The notes under the pieces are model-generated. The model searched no databases. It worked only from the letters and a program-made list of their open reading frames with translations, and was not told the DNA's origin. 64,000 nt of DNA from Jaapia argillacea MUCL 33604 (taxonomy: Eukaryota > Basidiomycota > Agaricomycetes > Jaapiales > Jaapiaceae), in NCBI GenBank assembly GCA_000697665.1, contig KL197711.1, positions 549,142-613,141 on the forward strand, in the 5' to 3' direction. The position numbers and the translations under genes are program-made. Positions 23,661 through 35,049 of this stretch are shown piece by piece; within the stretch, counting starts at the first letter, position 1, and each line of letters starts with the position of its first letter.

Positions 23661-25651
23661 ATGTCTCTATTCGCCCCAGCAGCCCCACCACCCACCAAAC
23701 TTGGCCGATACCGTCAGCTTTCGCCCCTCGCCGGCGTCCATGTCTCTCCTCTAGTCCTAGGAGCCATGAGCATTGGCGACAAGTGGAATTCTCTTGGCTT
23801 CGGTGCGATGGATAAGACAGCCTCCTTTAAGTTGCTCGATGCATTCTACGAAGCTGGTGGCAACTTCATCGACACTGCCAATAACTAGTACGTCCTGTAT
23901 TACCCAGCCGTCACAACTGACTAACGCCTTTGTCGACCCACAGTCAGGATGAAACATCTGAGCTCTACATCGGCGAATGGGCAGAACAGCGCGGGATCCG
24001 GGATCAGCTCGTTCTTGCCACGAAAGTATGTCTATCATAACTCTTGACCATCTTGAATATCACTCTTAATATCCTCGATCAGTACTCGACCAATTACAAG
24101 CGAGGCAATACTTCTATCGCTCAGCACACAAGTTATGCCGGCAATAATGTAAAGTCCATGCATAACAGCGTCACAGAATCTCTGAAGAAGCTTCGCACCT
24201 CCTACATCGATATCCTCTATATGCACTGGTGGGACTATAACACCAGCGTCGAAGAAGTGATGAATGGTTTGCACAACTTGGTCACCCAAGGCAAAGTCTT
24301 GTACTTGGTCAGTTCGTCGTTCCATTTCCTTTATTCTTGGGCTGATCTTGTCCCAGGGAGTATCCGACACTCCAGCCTGGGTCGTTTCTAAAGCAAATCA
24401 GTATGCTCGCGATCACGGCAAGACGCCTTTTGTGATCTACCAAGGAGCATGGAATGTGATGGCGAGGGATTTTGAACGCGACATTATTCCCATGGCTCGC
24501 TCAGAAGGTTCGTGGCATATGTTGCGATCTCCACTCTCCTCTCTCATGCCCTCCCCATTCAGGGCTCGCGCTGGCACCTTGGAACGTCCTAGCTGCTGGA
24601 AAGATACGAACTGACGAGGAAGAGGAAAAGCGCCGTCAAACTGGAGAGAAAGGGCGTGCTATCATGGGCCCGGATTGGGAACGATCCGAAGACGAACGAA
24701 AGGTTTGCAAGGCTCTCGAGAAAGTTGCGAAGGAAGTCGGTGCTCAACACATCACCGCTGGTTCGTACCCCCCCCNNNNNNNNNNNNNNNNNNNNNNNNN
24801 NNNNNNNNNNNNNNNNNNNNNNNNNNNNNNNNNNNNNNNNNNNNNNNNNNNNNNNNNNNNNNNNNNNNNNNNNNNNNNNNNNNNNNNNNNNNNNNNNNNN
24901 NNNNNNNNNNNNNNNNNNNNNNNNNNNNNNNNNNNNNNNNNNNNNNNNNNNNNNNNNNNNNNNNNNNNNNNNNNNNNNNNNNNNNNNNNNNNNNNNNNNN
25001 NNNNNNNNNNNNNNNNNNNNNNNNNNNNNNNNNNNNNNNNNNNNNNNNNNNNNNNNNNNNNNNNNNNNNNNNNNNNNNNNNNNNNNNNNNNNNNNNNNNN
25101 NNNNNNNNNNNNNNNNNNNNNNNNNNNNNNNNNNNNNNNNNNNNNNNNNNNNNNNNNNNNNNNNNNNNNNNNNNNNNNNNNNNNNNNNNNNNNNNNNNNN
25201 NNNNNNNNNNNNNNNNNNNNNNNNNNNNNNNNNNNNNNNNNNNNNNNNNNNNNNNNNNNNNNNGCTCCCCCCCCCCCCCCCCCCCCCCACTCATCCATCA
25301 TTTCATCATTCATCGCACATTCCAACAGTGGCAATCGCGTACTTGATGCACAAGACCACGCACGTCTTTCCCATTATTGGAGGACGCAAAGTCGAGCATT
25401 TTAAGGCGAACCTGGAAGCTCTCGACATAAACCTTTCTCAACAACAGATGGCCTTCCTTGAGAGCCAAGTACCATTTGCTCCAGGCTTCCCCCACTGGAT
25501 GATCGTGAGTTTCGCCATTCTCACCCTCCACCCCCATTGACTAAAACCGGCGGGGCAGGGTGATGGCACAGTCTACAACATGTTGCACCAGAATGCTGGA
25601 AATTTCGACAAATGGCCCCTCCCCCAGCCCATTAAGGCGTCGGAGAAGTAA
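23661..25651 (+). CDS. Aryl-alcohol dehydrogenase-type aldo/keto reductase (copy B, contains assembly gap)
   Basis: Tandem paralogue of copy [21 protein letters not shown], the same [79 protein letters not shown] and [20 protein letters not shown], ending [12 protein letters not shown]. The Asp, Tyr, Lys and His of the AKR active site are all present. The introns sit at the same places as in copy A. The run of 488 N lies in the intron equivalent to the one at about 22952-23015 of copy A, so the coding sequence is probably intact on both sides: AQHITA before the gap, [14 protein letters not shown] after it. Most protein differences between the copies are conservative. Confidence 0.9.
24776..25263. 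other. Assembly gap (488 N) inside an intron of AAD copy B
   Basis: The gap is flanked by C runs: 8 C at 24768-24775 and 22 C at 25267-25288. In copy A the matching intron is only about 60 bases, so copy B carries extra, C-rich sequence that the assembly did not resolve. The gap length may be an estimate. Open frames drawn through the N are artefacts. Confidence 0.95.
25267..25288 (+). repeat. Poly-C tract (22 C)
   Basis: This homopolymer borders the right side of the gap, with a short C run on its left. The G-rich complement may fold and stall sequencing polymerases, which would explain the gap. Confidence 0.9.
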
Positions 25652-25974
25652 GTTGCGGGTTCGGATTGACTCGCAGGCTATTGTTCCGCGAATAAGTAAG
25701 TAGGAGATGTATGATAGAACGCGGCACAGAGACTGTGCGGAGTACTGTACAATGAAGGGGCGAGAAAAGTTCGACTGAACCACTGTTTTATCCATGCCAG
25801 TATCAAATTTCGTGTGAGAGCCGACGCTCTAAGTCTACTTCTATGTGTGAGTTTCGTGACGCTCTTCGTCAGGAGCAGAAATTCTGAGGTCGTGGTGAAC
25901 CTTAATGGCATCTATGTTCCATCACTATTGTTACACTGTCCGCAATCGAAACTACAATCGTAGGCTACACCGTT
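25652..25974. other. Convergent 3' region between AAD copy B and the SDR gene
   Basis: About 320 bases of 3' flanking sequence. No gene or repeat is seen. Confidence 0.5.
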
Positions 25975-27374
25975 TCAAGGGATAATTCCCAGTTCCTTCA
26001 TCTTCGCAAACTGTGTGATGTAACTGTTAACAGGATCCACCGTCTCTGTGAACTCGGCAACTTCACGAGCATTGGTCAAGTCATAGAAACGATCTCGACC
26101 TCCAAATCTAATAACATGACGACAAGGCACTCAGTGATGGCAGATCACAAACTTAGGCAGGACAATACTCACATCAAGATAATTCCAGCAAATCTCATCG
26201 ATGACCCCCCCTGATTGAGCGTCTCCTCAATAGTGGCCGTATTCAACCCCTTCTGCTTCAACCTGGTCAAGTACTCCTCCTTGTTCTTATCAACGTATTG
26301 TTGAAGAGGTGTGGACAAGTAGAAGTCTTCCATTCGTGGAGGAGTTATCGGGGTTGGCGGTGGAGCGCCTTCGAGGCCGAAGTAGGTGCATAGCGCTGGC
26401 CATTTCGTAGACCAGGTCACCGGCTCAGGGCCATCGACTATGTTGTAGGCTTTCCCTGAGAGCTGCAGCTCCAACGTCAGGGATACACTCCAATATGTTT
26501 TGGTGGTACGACCAACCTTCTTCCGACCCTCCTCGCTGTCTCCTGCCTTCAGAGCCAGGTGAATTTGGAAGCGAGCGGAGACATCGTGATCGCTATCGCT
26601 ATGTCGCGTTGTATAAGCATCACCAGTGCCTGGGTATTCGACGGTGCTGCCTGGTTCCAAAACAGACTTCATGGACAGGTAAATGGCAATGCCGACTGCC
26701 GCGTTCCTGAGATGAAGATAAGTGTGGTACAAACTTAAGGAGGAGAAAGCATACATGAAGTTCCCTCTTGGCACTGTCCCAACAATAACATCTGGCCTAA
26801 CCTCAGCCCAAGACCACTTCTTATCCTTCGACAACTCCCTAAGAGCATCGACCTGACCATAGTAGAATATTTTGCTGGCGAATGGTTCCGGAACTCGAGG
26901 GGACTCCTCCTTCAAGGGAGCGTTCACCTCGACGTACTCCTGATACTGTACGCCATACGCCTTCCCACCAGTTTGGAGAACAACAAACTTCAGACTCTCA
27001 GAGGCGAGAGAGTCTATGGCTCCGATACCGTGGCGAACAAATCCGATGTTCAGCCTTGTTTCCTCATCAGGGTCTTGTGGGACTTCCTTGAACGCAACAA
27101 AAAATACATGGGTGACAGTATTGATCTTCTTCACATTGGTTTTCAGAAACCCGCGGACATGGTCTGTGGGGTCAGACAGATCCAACCCAGAGACTAGCTG
27201 GAGTTTCGGAGAGGATGTATCGATTTCGAGGACCTTCTGTGTCAGTGGGTCGAGAGAGAAAGGTCGGGATGTAAGTCCCGTCACAAGGGAGAAAGCTGGA
27301 TTGGAGAGTAGATTGCGCAAGATCGGAATACCAGAGATGCCACTGGCGCCGAACACAAGAGCGTGGTTGGACAT
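25975..27374 (-). CDS. PRISE-type short-chain reductase (NAD(P)-binding, iridoid synthase/progesterone 5-beta-reductase-like)
   Basis: Atypical SDR of the PRISE group, NADPH-dependent enone reductases in plants with many uncharacterised fungal members. Visible: N-terminal dinucleotide fold MSNHALVFGASGISGIPILR with the G-x-S-G-I-x-G pattern; THVFFVAFKEVPQDPDEE; LKFVVLQTGGKAYGVQ; the catalytic-Tyr region IFYYGQVDALRELS; WSWAEVRPDVIVGTVPRGNFM; KAYNIVDGPEPVTWSTKWPALCTYFGLEG; and PLQQYVDKNKEEYL. A final exon (25975 to about 26107) gives RDRFYDLTNAREVAEF and ends KELGIIP. About four introns. Its substrate cannot be read from sequence. It converges on the aryl-alcohol dehydrogenase pair, so a shared role in aromatic or secondary metabolism is possible but not shown. 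Confidence 0.88.
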
Positions 27375-27439
27375 GATGATGGAAATCTGTGCCGATTCGA
27401 GGGTTTATTTGGAGATGAGGTGGAGGTACTGAATGGCAT

Positions 27440-27447
27440 TATTTATA
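27440..27447 (-). promoter_or_regulatory. TATA box of the PRISE-type reductase
   Basis: TATAAATA on the minus strand, about 66-73 bases before the ATG at 27374, matching the sequence and spacing of the box before AAD copy A. Confidence 0.5.
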
Positions 27448-27924
27448 TCAGGACATGCTTGGTGGTTCGGGTGTGGCGGTGAGTCTGCGAGCCAGTGGGG
27501 TTACTCGGTGATCAACCGGCTACCGCACACATCGGACGACCTGTAGGAGGGGTCATCATGTTCAGGCCATGAGTGTATTGCTTACACTGTGAACGCGTAA
27601 GCTTTGCACGTAGCCATGCCGTGATGGATGCAATGCAACGCGCCGGGATGCAAGTTCAACTTGTCTACCACATCATAGTGAACAAATGAGTTACTCCAGT
27701 CCGAGGATGATCCTGAGAGCAGGACTGCCCGGGGTCGTTCTTCTAGTCACGTCGACGCCATCGATAAAGACGAGCAGCTGGATTGCAAGGTTAGTGAGCT
27801 TGGCACATCCTTAAGGAAAAGGGGCTAATTGCGTCACGCGTGGCTCCAGACTTGAGCGCGTCACCACAAAACACCGCTCTCCTTATCCCGTTCCATCCAA
27901 TCCCTCTCTTTCCCGACACCCATC
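27448..27924. promoter_or_regulatory. Divergent intergenic region between the SDR and Vip1-like genes
   Basis: No open frame of note. GTCAC occurs at 27833-27837 and 27860-27864, 27 bases apart and 60-90 bases before the Vip1-like start. Confidence 0.4.
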
Positions 27925-29041
27925 ATGTCTCATTCTGTTAACGTATGTCTTCCGCCTATCATTCTTTCTCGACACTCATAACTCCCCATCAGGTCACTGG
28001 CATCGCTCCCCAAACCGCTGAGCAGCATCTCCATGATTTCTTCACGTATGTTCATTTGCTCATTCGCTGGCCCCGATCGTATTCTCACTCCATTCTGATA
28101 CATCAGCTTCTGTGGAAAGTGAGTTGCTCGACATATTTCCAAATGTCTCCCATGCAGACGCTCATGACCTAACAGGATTACCTCCATCGACTTCAAAGAA
28201 GGCCCACCCAAATCGGCCACGATCTACTTCGAGAAACCCTCCGCTGCAAAGACAGCTCTCATGGTGTGTAAACAGCCTTTTCTTCCTTTGGATACCATAC
28301 TGAGATCACCATAGCTGAATGGTGGAACGTTGGACGGAGCCCATCTGACAGTCGTCTCGGAGAAAGTTCATCCCGATGATGATAACGATACTCCTCATCA
28401 CGCAGGCGAAACGATCGAGCAAGAGGTTAAGCCCAGAGCAGGAAGTTAGTCCATATCTTATCCACTTTGCGACTGTCATTCACCAGTGTATACCCAACAG
28501 TTGCAGCCGAGTATCTAGCCCGAGGCTACACTCTTTCCGATAACATCCTCGAACAAGCCATCAAGATGGACAATGAAAGGGGCATATCCAAACGCTTCCT
28601 TTCTTACTTCAATTCTCTCGACACAACTGTTGGATCGAAAGCTCTCGGACCACAACAAACCATTTCTGGCAAGGTGCAGGAAACATTCACCGCCGCTACC
28701 CAACAAGCAAGAACCGTTGATCAACAGAGAGGTATCTCAAAGACTGCTACGGACGTAAGTTATCTCGGCATCCCAGCTACGGCCCCTCTTACTGATGATG
28801 TATCTGATAGTACTACCAGAAGGCGTTATCCTCCCCTCTTGGCAAGAAAGTTTGGGATTTCTACACTACGACTACCAAGCAGGTGTTGGATATTCACGAG
28901 GAGGCACGTAGAATCGCTGACCAGCAAAAGTTGCACGGTCACGGACATCATCCGCACCATGATGATGCACCTGCTCCCGCAGCCGTCCCTGCTGCTGGAG
29001 GACCTGAGGCGTCCACGCAGGCTGCCCCAACTGTCGTCTGA
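27925..29041 (+). CDS. vip1: Vip1-like RNA-recognition-motif protein
   Basis: Small RRM protein resembling fission yeast Vip1 and related fungal proteins. Exons join as MSHSVN-VTGIAPQTAEQHLHDFFT-FCGKITSIDFKEG, then SATIYFEKPSAAKTALMLNG and GTLDGAHLTVVSEK, a single RRM of about 75 residues with degenerate RNP motifs. The rest is an Ala/His-rich helical tail: VAAEYLARGYTLSDNILEQA, FLSYFNSLDTTVGSKA, a segment around VWDFYTTTTKQVLDI, and HGHGHHPHHDD near the end. Six or so introns. The start is the first ATG and fits the short first exon usual in this family. The molecular role in basidiomycetes is not known. Confidence 0.85.
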
Positions 29042-29212
29042 TTTCTCTCGGATCAGATGAAGACCAAGAATTAGTCAGTGGTACCGAAGTAACAGAATCG
29101 TGTTTGAACCATCCTAGCTTATCATGTATCACGAAAACGAAAGAACTGTGTTAGTAATGTAGGACAACCATGATTACACTGTATTGAACTTATCCAGACA
29201 AGATCGAAGGCA

Positions 29213-30260
29213 TCATTCAAGCAAGATGCCTTTGAATCTAAGCCTCGTGTACATCAACCACCACTTTCCCTGACCATCCTGACAATCAATCCTACACCTC
29301 TCCTGTACTTCTTCGATAACACTCTCCGCTTCTTCGTCGCTCATGTGCTCTGTCGATGGGACGGGTTCGGTAAGTTTTCGCAGAGAAAATAGAAAAGAGC
29401 GAACCAAGGAAAGAATGCCGACAGAAGAGATGTAGCCAGTCCCGTAAGGTGGATGGTAACGGTGTCAATCGAGGTGTGAGGGAGATGTGATCGACTTTGA
29501 AGGAATGAGCTTCTAGGAGCTACAATGAACGAAAAAGGGTGGGATGAACCATTGGAAAGAAGGGGAATATCGGAAGCATACCGTTCGGTAATCTTCAACC
29601 GAAGGGAAGTACCAAGGATCGAGGATTACAGGGTCGTGGCCTCTCCCTCTCAAGACGTGATGGAGAGCGGATCGTACACCTAAGTAGTCCCGTTGAGTCT
29701 ATCCACAGTCGCAACAAAAAAGGAGAGCCACACGTGCCAACGCAGTTGCTGAATCCACCCATCTCACCAACGAATCTTCCACCTTTGATTAACACCTTCT
29801 TGACACTTTCAAGGACGCCTTTCGGGTCTCGTTTGCACCAGTGTAAAGCAGCATTAGTGAACACCGCGTCGAATTGTGTTGTTGACTGGCCGACGTTCGT
29901 TGGGCGTGGAAATTGGATGGATTGAATGTCAGAGACGAAACAAAAGCGAAGACCGTTACTGCCAGCTTTGGATATCTGAGGAAATGGTGATTCAGTAAAA
30001 CATACATTCCTCGGAGAGTGAGAGGTGCTGACCATACTGTCGCTCGCATCAACGCCCACTACTAATCCATCGCCTTTAGAGGTCACAACCTTCTCAATCT
30101 CCAAGGTCACCTCTCCGCTTCCACACCCAAAGTCAATGATCTTTTCGCCAGGTTTGGCATCCAGAAGGGAGAGAACCGGGGATATGTTCGCCGATGAATA
30201 CACGAAGGACGCGGTTTCGTTGTAGGAGGAGGCAGACCAAGTATCGTTGGGTGCACTCAT
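29213..30260 (-). CDS. Class I SAM-dependent methyltransferase (trans-aconitate/UbiE-like)
   Basis: Rossmann-fold methyltransferase. Motif I is KIIDFGCGSGEVTLEI (about residues 39-54), motif II is GLVVGVDASDSM, then QFDAVFTNAALHWCKRDPKG, VLIKGGRFVGEMGGF, and after an intron ALHHVLRGRGHDP and DPWYFPSVEDYR. The last two exons encode LLEAHSFKVDHISLTPRLTP and LRDWLHLFCRHSFL, joined to EHMSDEEAESVIEEVQERC, and finish with WWLMYTRLRFKGILLE. The C-terminal pattern is usual for fungal methyltransferases of unknown substrate. Start MSAPNDTWSASSYNETASF. About five introns. It converges on the Vip1-like gene with only 171 bases between stops. Confidence 0.86.
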
Positions 30261-30835
30261 GCTGGCGTTGGCTGAGATCCGACTCGTAGAGTATTCGATG
30301 TTATAAAGTGCCTTATGTGCGGTGGGCGAAGGAATCGGCCGAAGCCAACGGAGATGTGATCAAGGAATGTCGGCCGAAGTGGCGAAGGCCGAAAGAAAAA
30401 GAAACGATGGACAAGGGATGGCCATGGGATCCATGGGAAGGGCTGCATGTGCGTCCCAGTGCTAAAATCAAGACCGTGCGGACATGCAAGGGTCGGCCTG
30501 TAACAATTCAAGTTCGATGGAAAAGGGAACTGAAGCACCATTTCCGGCGCACCTAACCCTAACAGACGATACCTGCTGTCGTTTGTAACGGATGGCCGAT
30601 TCATCATCGAATATCCGCCCGCACTGATATGGATAGGATTCGCTATCGCAATATGGTCTAGGATCCTAGACAATATGAATGTGATCCGAGTCAGCAGCGG
30701 ACTGACGTACCATGGTCAGCCTCCTCGTCGCACTATAAAGAGACAAGCCTCACTTGTCTCTTCCAACCCAGGATCATCATCTTCCACCATCTCCCACATC
30801 TCTACCATCACTTTCGAGAAGCATAACTACCCATC
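30261..30835. promoter_or_regulatory. Divergent intergenic region with TATA box
   Basis: Contains TATAAA at 30735-30740, about 100 bases before the coiled-coil gene. Open frames here look random. Confidence 0.4.
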
Positions 30836-32048
30836 ATGCTCTCACTCAAGAAGATCGTTAAAGCCGTCCAACGCAAGTTAAGTTCCCGCAAGGCCCAAGA
30901 AAGCAAACAGCCGTCCGTTGAGGAGAAGCCGTGCTCCAAGTTGCGCCTGATCTTCCATAAGAATCCCAAGGGTATGTCCCTACCTGTCCTTCTCATCCCA
31001 CTATCTGATCGATACAAGGCTGCATTACAGTGTCCACGGTCACCCCAGTCATGGCTGCTCGCCCCACCCACGTCGCGTCAGCCACCATCACCCAGCCGGC
31101 CGCTATCGCATCTCCCACTCCGAATCACCCCACTGTCATCGTCGCCAACGTCGAGACCCCTCAGACAGACCTCAAACTATCCAGGTACTTGCCTTGCCGC
31201 CCGATTGTCCCCATCACACGAAGCCGCCCCGCCCTCCCCATCCATTTCCGTCCCCACAATGTTCGCCCCCAAGATCCTATCAAAGCGGCATACATCAAGA
31301 CACTCATCAGTCTAAAGAACAAGTATGAGAGCGTACAGTTAGAGAATAAGAATCTAGAGAAGAGATTACACGAAGCAGAACAAACAGAAGCCATGATGCA
31401 CATGAAGGCGAGACAGCGCAAGACGAAGCTGGAGGCATCAGACGCTGAAGTAAGCGAGATGCGTGGTCGTGTCGAAGAAGGTGATCATAGAGTGATGGTT
31501 CTGGAGAGTCTATTACGCGAGTGTGAGCGGAACAGAAGGACGACGGCCGACGAGCTGAGGGCGGCGAGAGAGAGAATTGAGCAGTTTAACGCGGCATTCG
31601 ACGACACCACTGCTATGATACAGCAAGGAATAGAGAAACACCAAGCAGCCCGGAGTGTGTTTGAGTTGGGAGGCTCTTTCGAGGTGCGCCTCACCTTATT
31701 TGTTTCGTCGCTATGCTAACTGGTCTTCGTCAGTATATCACCTCAACCAAGCCTTACGAAGCCACCTACCGTCACCGACTAGTGTTGTTGGGTGAAGAAG
31801 ACGACCAAGACATTGCCCCGATTCAAGGGGCAACGAATGTATGTTCACATCTTAGTTGCATGCTCCGTCTGATGGTGAATCAATACCTCCAGGAAAACCA
31901 CCGTCGCAGCCGCACATCGTCGCAAGACAGCGCCTCGACGACTTCGACGCTGATCGATACTAGTAGAGCTGCCACCGAAGACAGGACTTGGGCAAATTTC
32001 CAAGAGAACAAGGAGGTCGATGGAAAATGGATACAAGAATGGAGCTGA
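30836..32048 (+). CDS. Coiled-coil protein of unknown function
   Basis: Exons join as MLSLKKIVKAVQRKLSSRKA...FHKNPK, then a Pro/Thr-rich segment (HVASATITQPAAIASPTPNH). A clear coiled coil follows from about residue 135: YIKTLISLKNKYESVQLENK, NLEKRLHEAEQTEAMMHMKA, VMVLESLLRECERNRRTTAD, ELRAARERIEQFNAAFDDTT. Later short exons give YITSTKPYEATYRHRLVLLG and a Ser-rich tail ending DGKWIQEWS. Four introns. The consistent frame across splice junctions supports a real gene. I recognise no family; it may be a lineage-specific structural protein. Confidence 0.7.
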
Positions 32049-32911
32049 TCGTTGTTGTCAAGGAGAGATTTACGAGATCTCGATGAAAGTTCGGGAATCA
32101 AGGTTGAGTCCGTTGATCAGTGATCGGGGACGCGTTTTATGCCAGTGACTCGCCACGTGATGGTGACTGTCGCGAATGCCATCATGTTTTTTTAATTAGC
32201 ACCATGTTTCAGTATGCACTGTCCATCAGATATATAAAGGATAACCTTCATGTAGAGCAAGGAATCCACATTCGACCGCGGGACGGCTGTTCCATTCCCC
32301 ATCGTGAGATGTAAAAGTGGAGCTGGAACCTTGTGGATGTCCGAGTCAGTTTCACCCACGTGCCTGACCGACATCATAAAGGGATTGCGACATAAAAGGC
32401 AATGCAGCCAAATTTCTTCCAAACCTCGTCCTTGTTGTTCACTCGTCGGTCTTCGTCGTCTTCACTCCAGAGCGCCTCGAGCAGGTTGCTTGCGCTCTTG
32501 GGCCCTTTTGAGGCCTTTTCACTTTTCAACCAGTCGATCGCCACGACCCAGTCTGATCGGAGAGTTGCTGGATACTTTCTGCATCCGCACCGACCGGAAA
32601 ATCGACCTTGGGGGTTTCCCTACTCCCACTTTTTGCCCTGTGCGTCCCAACATCGCTCGAATGCGTTTGCCATGTCCGCTCACATGGTTTATAGGCATTG
32701 TGAAGGATTTGACCGACTAACGACCTCGCTTACGCCATCGACGGCTCGGACATTTACATTCGTTTCGGAACTCCTGTTTTAGTAGAGATACCCCTTCCTT
32801 CTGGATTTCGTGGAAATACCCCTTCATTTGGCATCAAAAGTGTGAGTTTTTTCTGCCGGCCTCCCTATCTGCGTCACTGATGTCGTCGTCTACTTGGCAG
32901 ACTCTATCACA
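32049..32911. other. Region of uncertain coding status upstream of the low-complexity gene
   Basis: An ATG frame at 32402-32782 (MQPNFFQTSSLLFTRRSSSS...) and a GTGAGT...CAG intron-like stretch at about 32841-32899 could be 5' exons of the next gene, but no combination is decisive. CACGTGA occurs at 32154-32160 and a TATATAAAG-like stretch at about 32231-32239. Confidence 0.3.
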
Positions 32912-33718
32912 ATGGTGGAACTTCTCAGAAACACCTCGCATAGTCAGCATACACACCGTAATTCACGTCGCCAACCATCTGTTCCCGTTGCGATCCCCAT
33001 CGCACCAAAACACATGAACGACCCCACTGGATCTCCGTTTCACCACAATGCATCTTCCGATTTCATTTTTGACATGTCACCGCCAAACGGCACCCCTTTC
33101 GATGTAGCATCATCCCATGTACAATCTACAAAACATAGGTCCTCAGACTCGAGACAACCTACCAACTCGACTCTTTTCCCTGCATCCACTCGAACGCCGA
33201 AACTTCTGGCGGGTCATTCACCTCTCGCTCCAGAACCCCATACAAAATCGCTCGCTTCAGAGGGTGGGGGAGATCGTTTCATGTATACGTTTCCCACACT
33301 CCCTTCACGTCCCAGCCAATCACAAACAAGTCATCATCGTCAGGATTCTCGGCACGATCTCTCAAGTGCTAGATACGCATTACCTTCTTCCCATACATCA
33401 CGAGCATCACCACTCCCGCATGAACGTCACCCGACATCGTCTTTTGGATGGGAAGACGACACTACGTCATCTTCCTCTCCTTTTCGTCCGTATTCGACAC
33501 TGTCTCGTGCTAGTGGGAAACATCACGACACTCACGTTAGGAGTGGAAAGTTACCGCCGGTCTCGCATGCACATTCTCGGCAGCCTGCAGACCTGAAGCA
33601 GCAGCAGCAGCACAAAAAGTCCGGTAACGGCAGACCTCAACCCATGTCTCCTGGGTCTTCGTCTTCGTCGTCATCGTCGCTCCTCTTATCCGATCTCAAG
33701 CAAAAGTGGCGGACTTGA
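32912..33718 (+). CDS. Ser/His/Pro-rich low-complexity protein, unknown
   Basis: One uninterrupted frame of 269 codons beginning MVELLRNTSHSQHTHRNSRR. The composition is dominated by Ser, His, Pro and Arg, with a polar run KQQQQHKKSGNGR and a poly-Ser block near the end, finishing LLLSDLKQKWRT. No domain is recognised; it is predicted disordered. The frame stays open for some 18 bases before the ATG, up to a likely acceptor at 32899, so one or more 5' exons may exist. Confidence 0.5.
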   Translation: MVELLRNTSHSQHTHRNSRRQPSVPVAIPIAPKHMNDPTGSPFHHNASSDFIFDMSPPNGTPFDVASSHVQSTKHRSSDSRQPTNSTLFPASTRTPKLLAGHSPLAPEPHTKSLASEGGGDRFMYTFPTLPSRPSQSQTSHHRQDSRHDLSSARYALPSSHTSRASPLPHERHPTSSFGWEDDTTSSSSPFRPYSTLSRASGKHHDTHVRSGKLPPVSHAHSRQPADLKQQQQHKKSGNGRPQPMSPGSSSSSSSSLLLSDLKQKWRT

Positions 33719-35049
33719 CTGTGCGTGTGCACAAGCGGTGGATGTAGACGCCAAGGCTGAGGGAGAAGGTGGCGCCTTTGGTTCTTGGGGAGGGGTATCG
33801 GAGCTCCGAGAGGATGTTGTGGGAGTGTATATTGGTATCCAAGGGTACCGTGGTTCTAGTGAAAATCTTGCATGGCACGGTGCCGCTTTATTGGTTCTCG
33901 CTTTACGTTGAGGATGGGTAAGCACGTCCCCTCTTTGTGCGATAGTCATCAGACTAAATTCGCACATTCTTTTCCTTTTTCTCTTAGATTCTGGTGATAG
34001 GGTGTTGAGGTGATTCTCGTTTCAGCATAGTCAACACAAGCAATCAACCACTAGTTTCCCCGCGTCTTGGGCACGGACAGGGGTGTCTTTCCGCCGTTCT
34101 TGTTTTTCCCTCACACGCAATGCGAATTTTGTTCTGGAATGCAAGGGTCCCACTTACGGATGCAGCTCCCATCGTCGATTGAGTGATTGCATGAAGCAAC
34201 CCTGGTTCCCAGAGGCCGACGAGACGGTGGCTTGTTGGCATCGTTGGGATCCACAACCACTGGCAGCGGAAAAGACTTAAGACGGCGGACAATTTATTGA
34301 GGAGGACGGCGACAAGTACGACATCGTTCCATGAACCCAACCAGGGGGCATTCGGAGGATATGCAACCCCACCCCACGATCACTTTCTTGTATTTCTGTC
34401 CAAGACCGGCGTCCGACTTGAACAATATAAACCAGGGTGTGAAGTCTGTTTCCAGCTTTGGCAGCAGACCAAACTGGAGCCGTCTCGATCGCGGTACATA
34501 AATCGTGAAATCTCATTTGTCTGGAGACTCGACCGGAGGAAGGTTACCAAGCCCTCCCAGACAAGTAATTGTGCGTTCGAGAAGCCGTTGAATTGAAGAT
34601 CGGAACTGAGACGGAAACAGGATACGCTGCGCACCGAGGATACGCCTCGACCATGCGCTTCGTCCGAAGTATTCCTGGAATTGCTGTCTCTAGGAGGGGT
34701 TCGCGCGATGCAGACGGCAAGTCCATAGTTTCGGCGACGAGCCTCGTGCCCCCGTATTGCACGGACGACGTAAGCAGGATACATAACACAGATATCGTTT
34801 AGTCCCCTTTAGCAGACCTTGATACTGTGTCATGGATAACATCAAGACTATGATACAGTTGGAAATCGAGTTGAACACGTGCTCCACGGGTCGGAATGAT
34901 CGACAACAGCGACGGTCCCCCAAGGACCTTCAAGGACCTATGTGGACCCATAACAACGCGGTCACGTGAATGCGACAGATTCAACACAACGTGCTCTTCG
35001 CCACACAAACAATCAACGCCAGGACTGTCGACGCACGGACCCGCGGGCG
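33719..35049. other. 1.3-kb intergenic region upstream of CDC11
   Basis: Several frames of 60-130 codons occur on both strands but none has a recognisable motif or convincing splice pattern. GTCACGTGA at 34961-34969 lies about 80 bases before the CDC11 start and is the most notable short motif. Confidence 0.4.

Noticed and set aside
24472-25540. Long open frames on both strands crossing 24776-25263
   Set aside because: They consist mostly of unknown residues translated from N and are artefacts of the assembly gap.
30553-30570. Two CCTAA units resembling telomere repeat
   Set aside because: Only two partial units; this occurs by chance and is not an interstitial telomere tract.
32402-32782. 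127-codon ATG frame rich in Ser and Phe
   Set aside because: No motif and no clear splice link to the next gene; kept only as a possible 5' exon.
34044-34800. Several frames of 60-134 codons on both strands upstream of CDC11
   Set aside because: They overlap each other, have no family motif and no convincing introns, so they look like chance frames.
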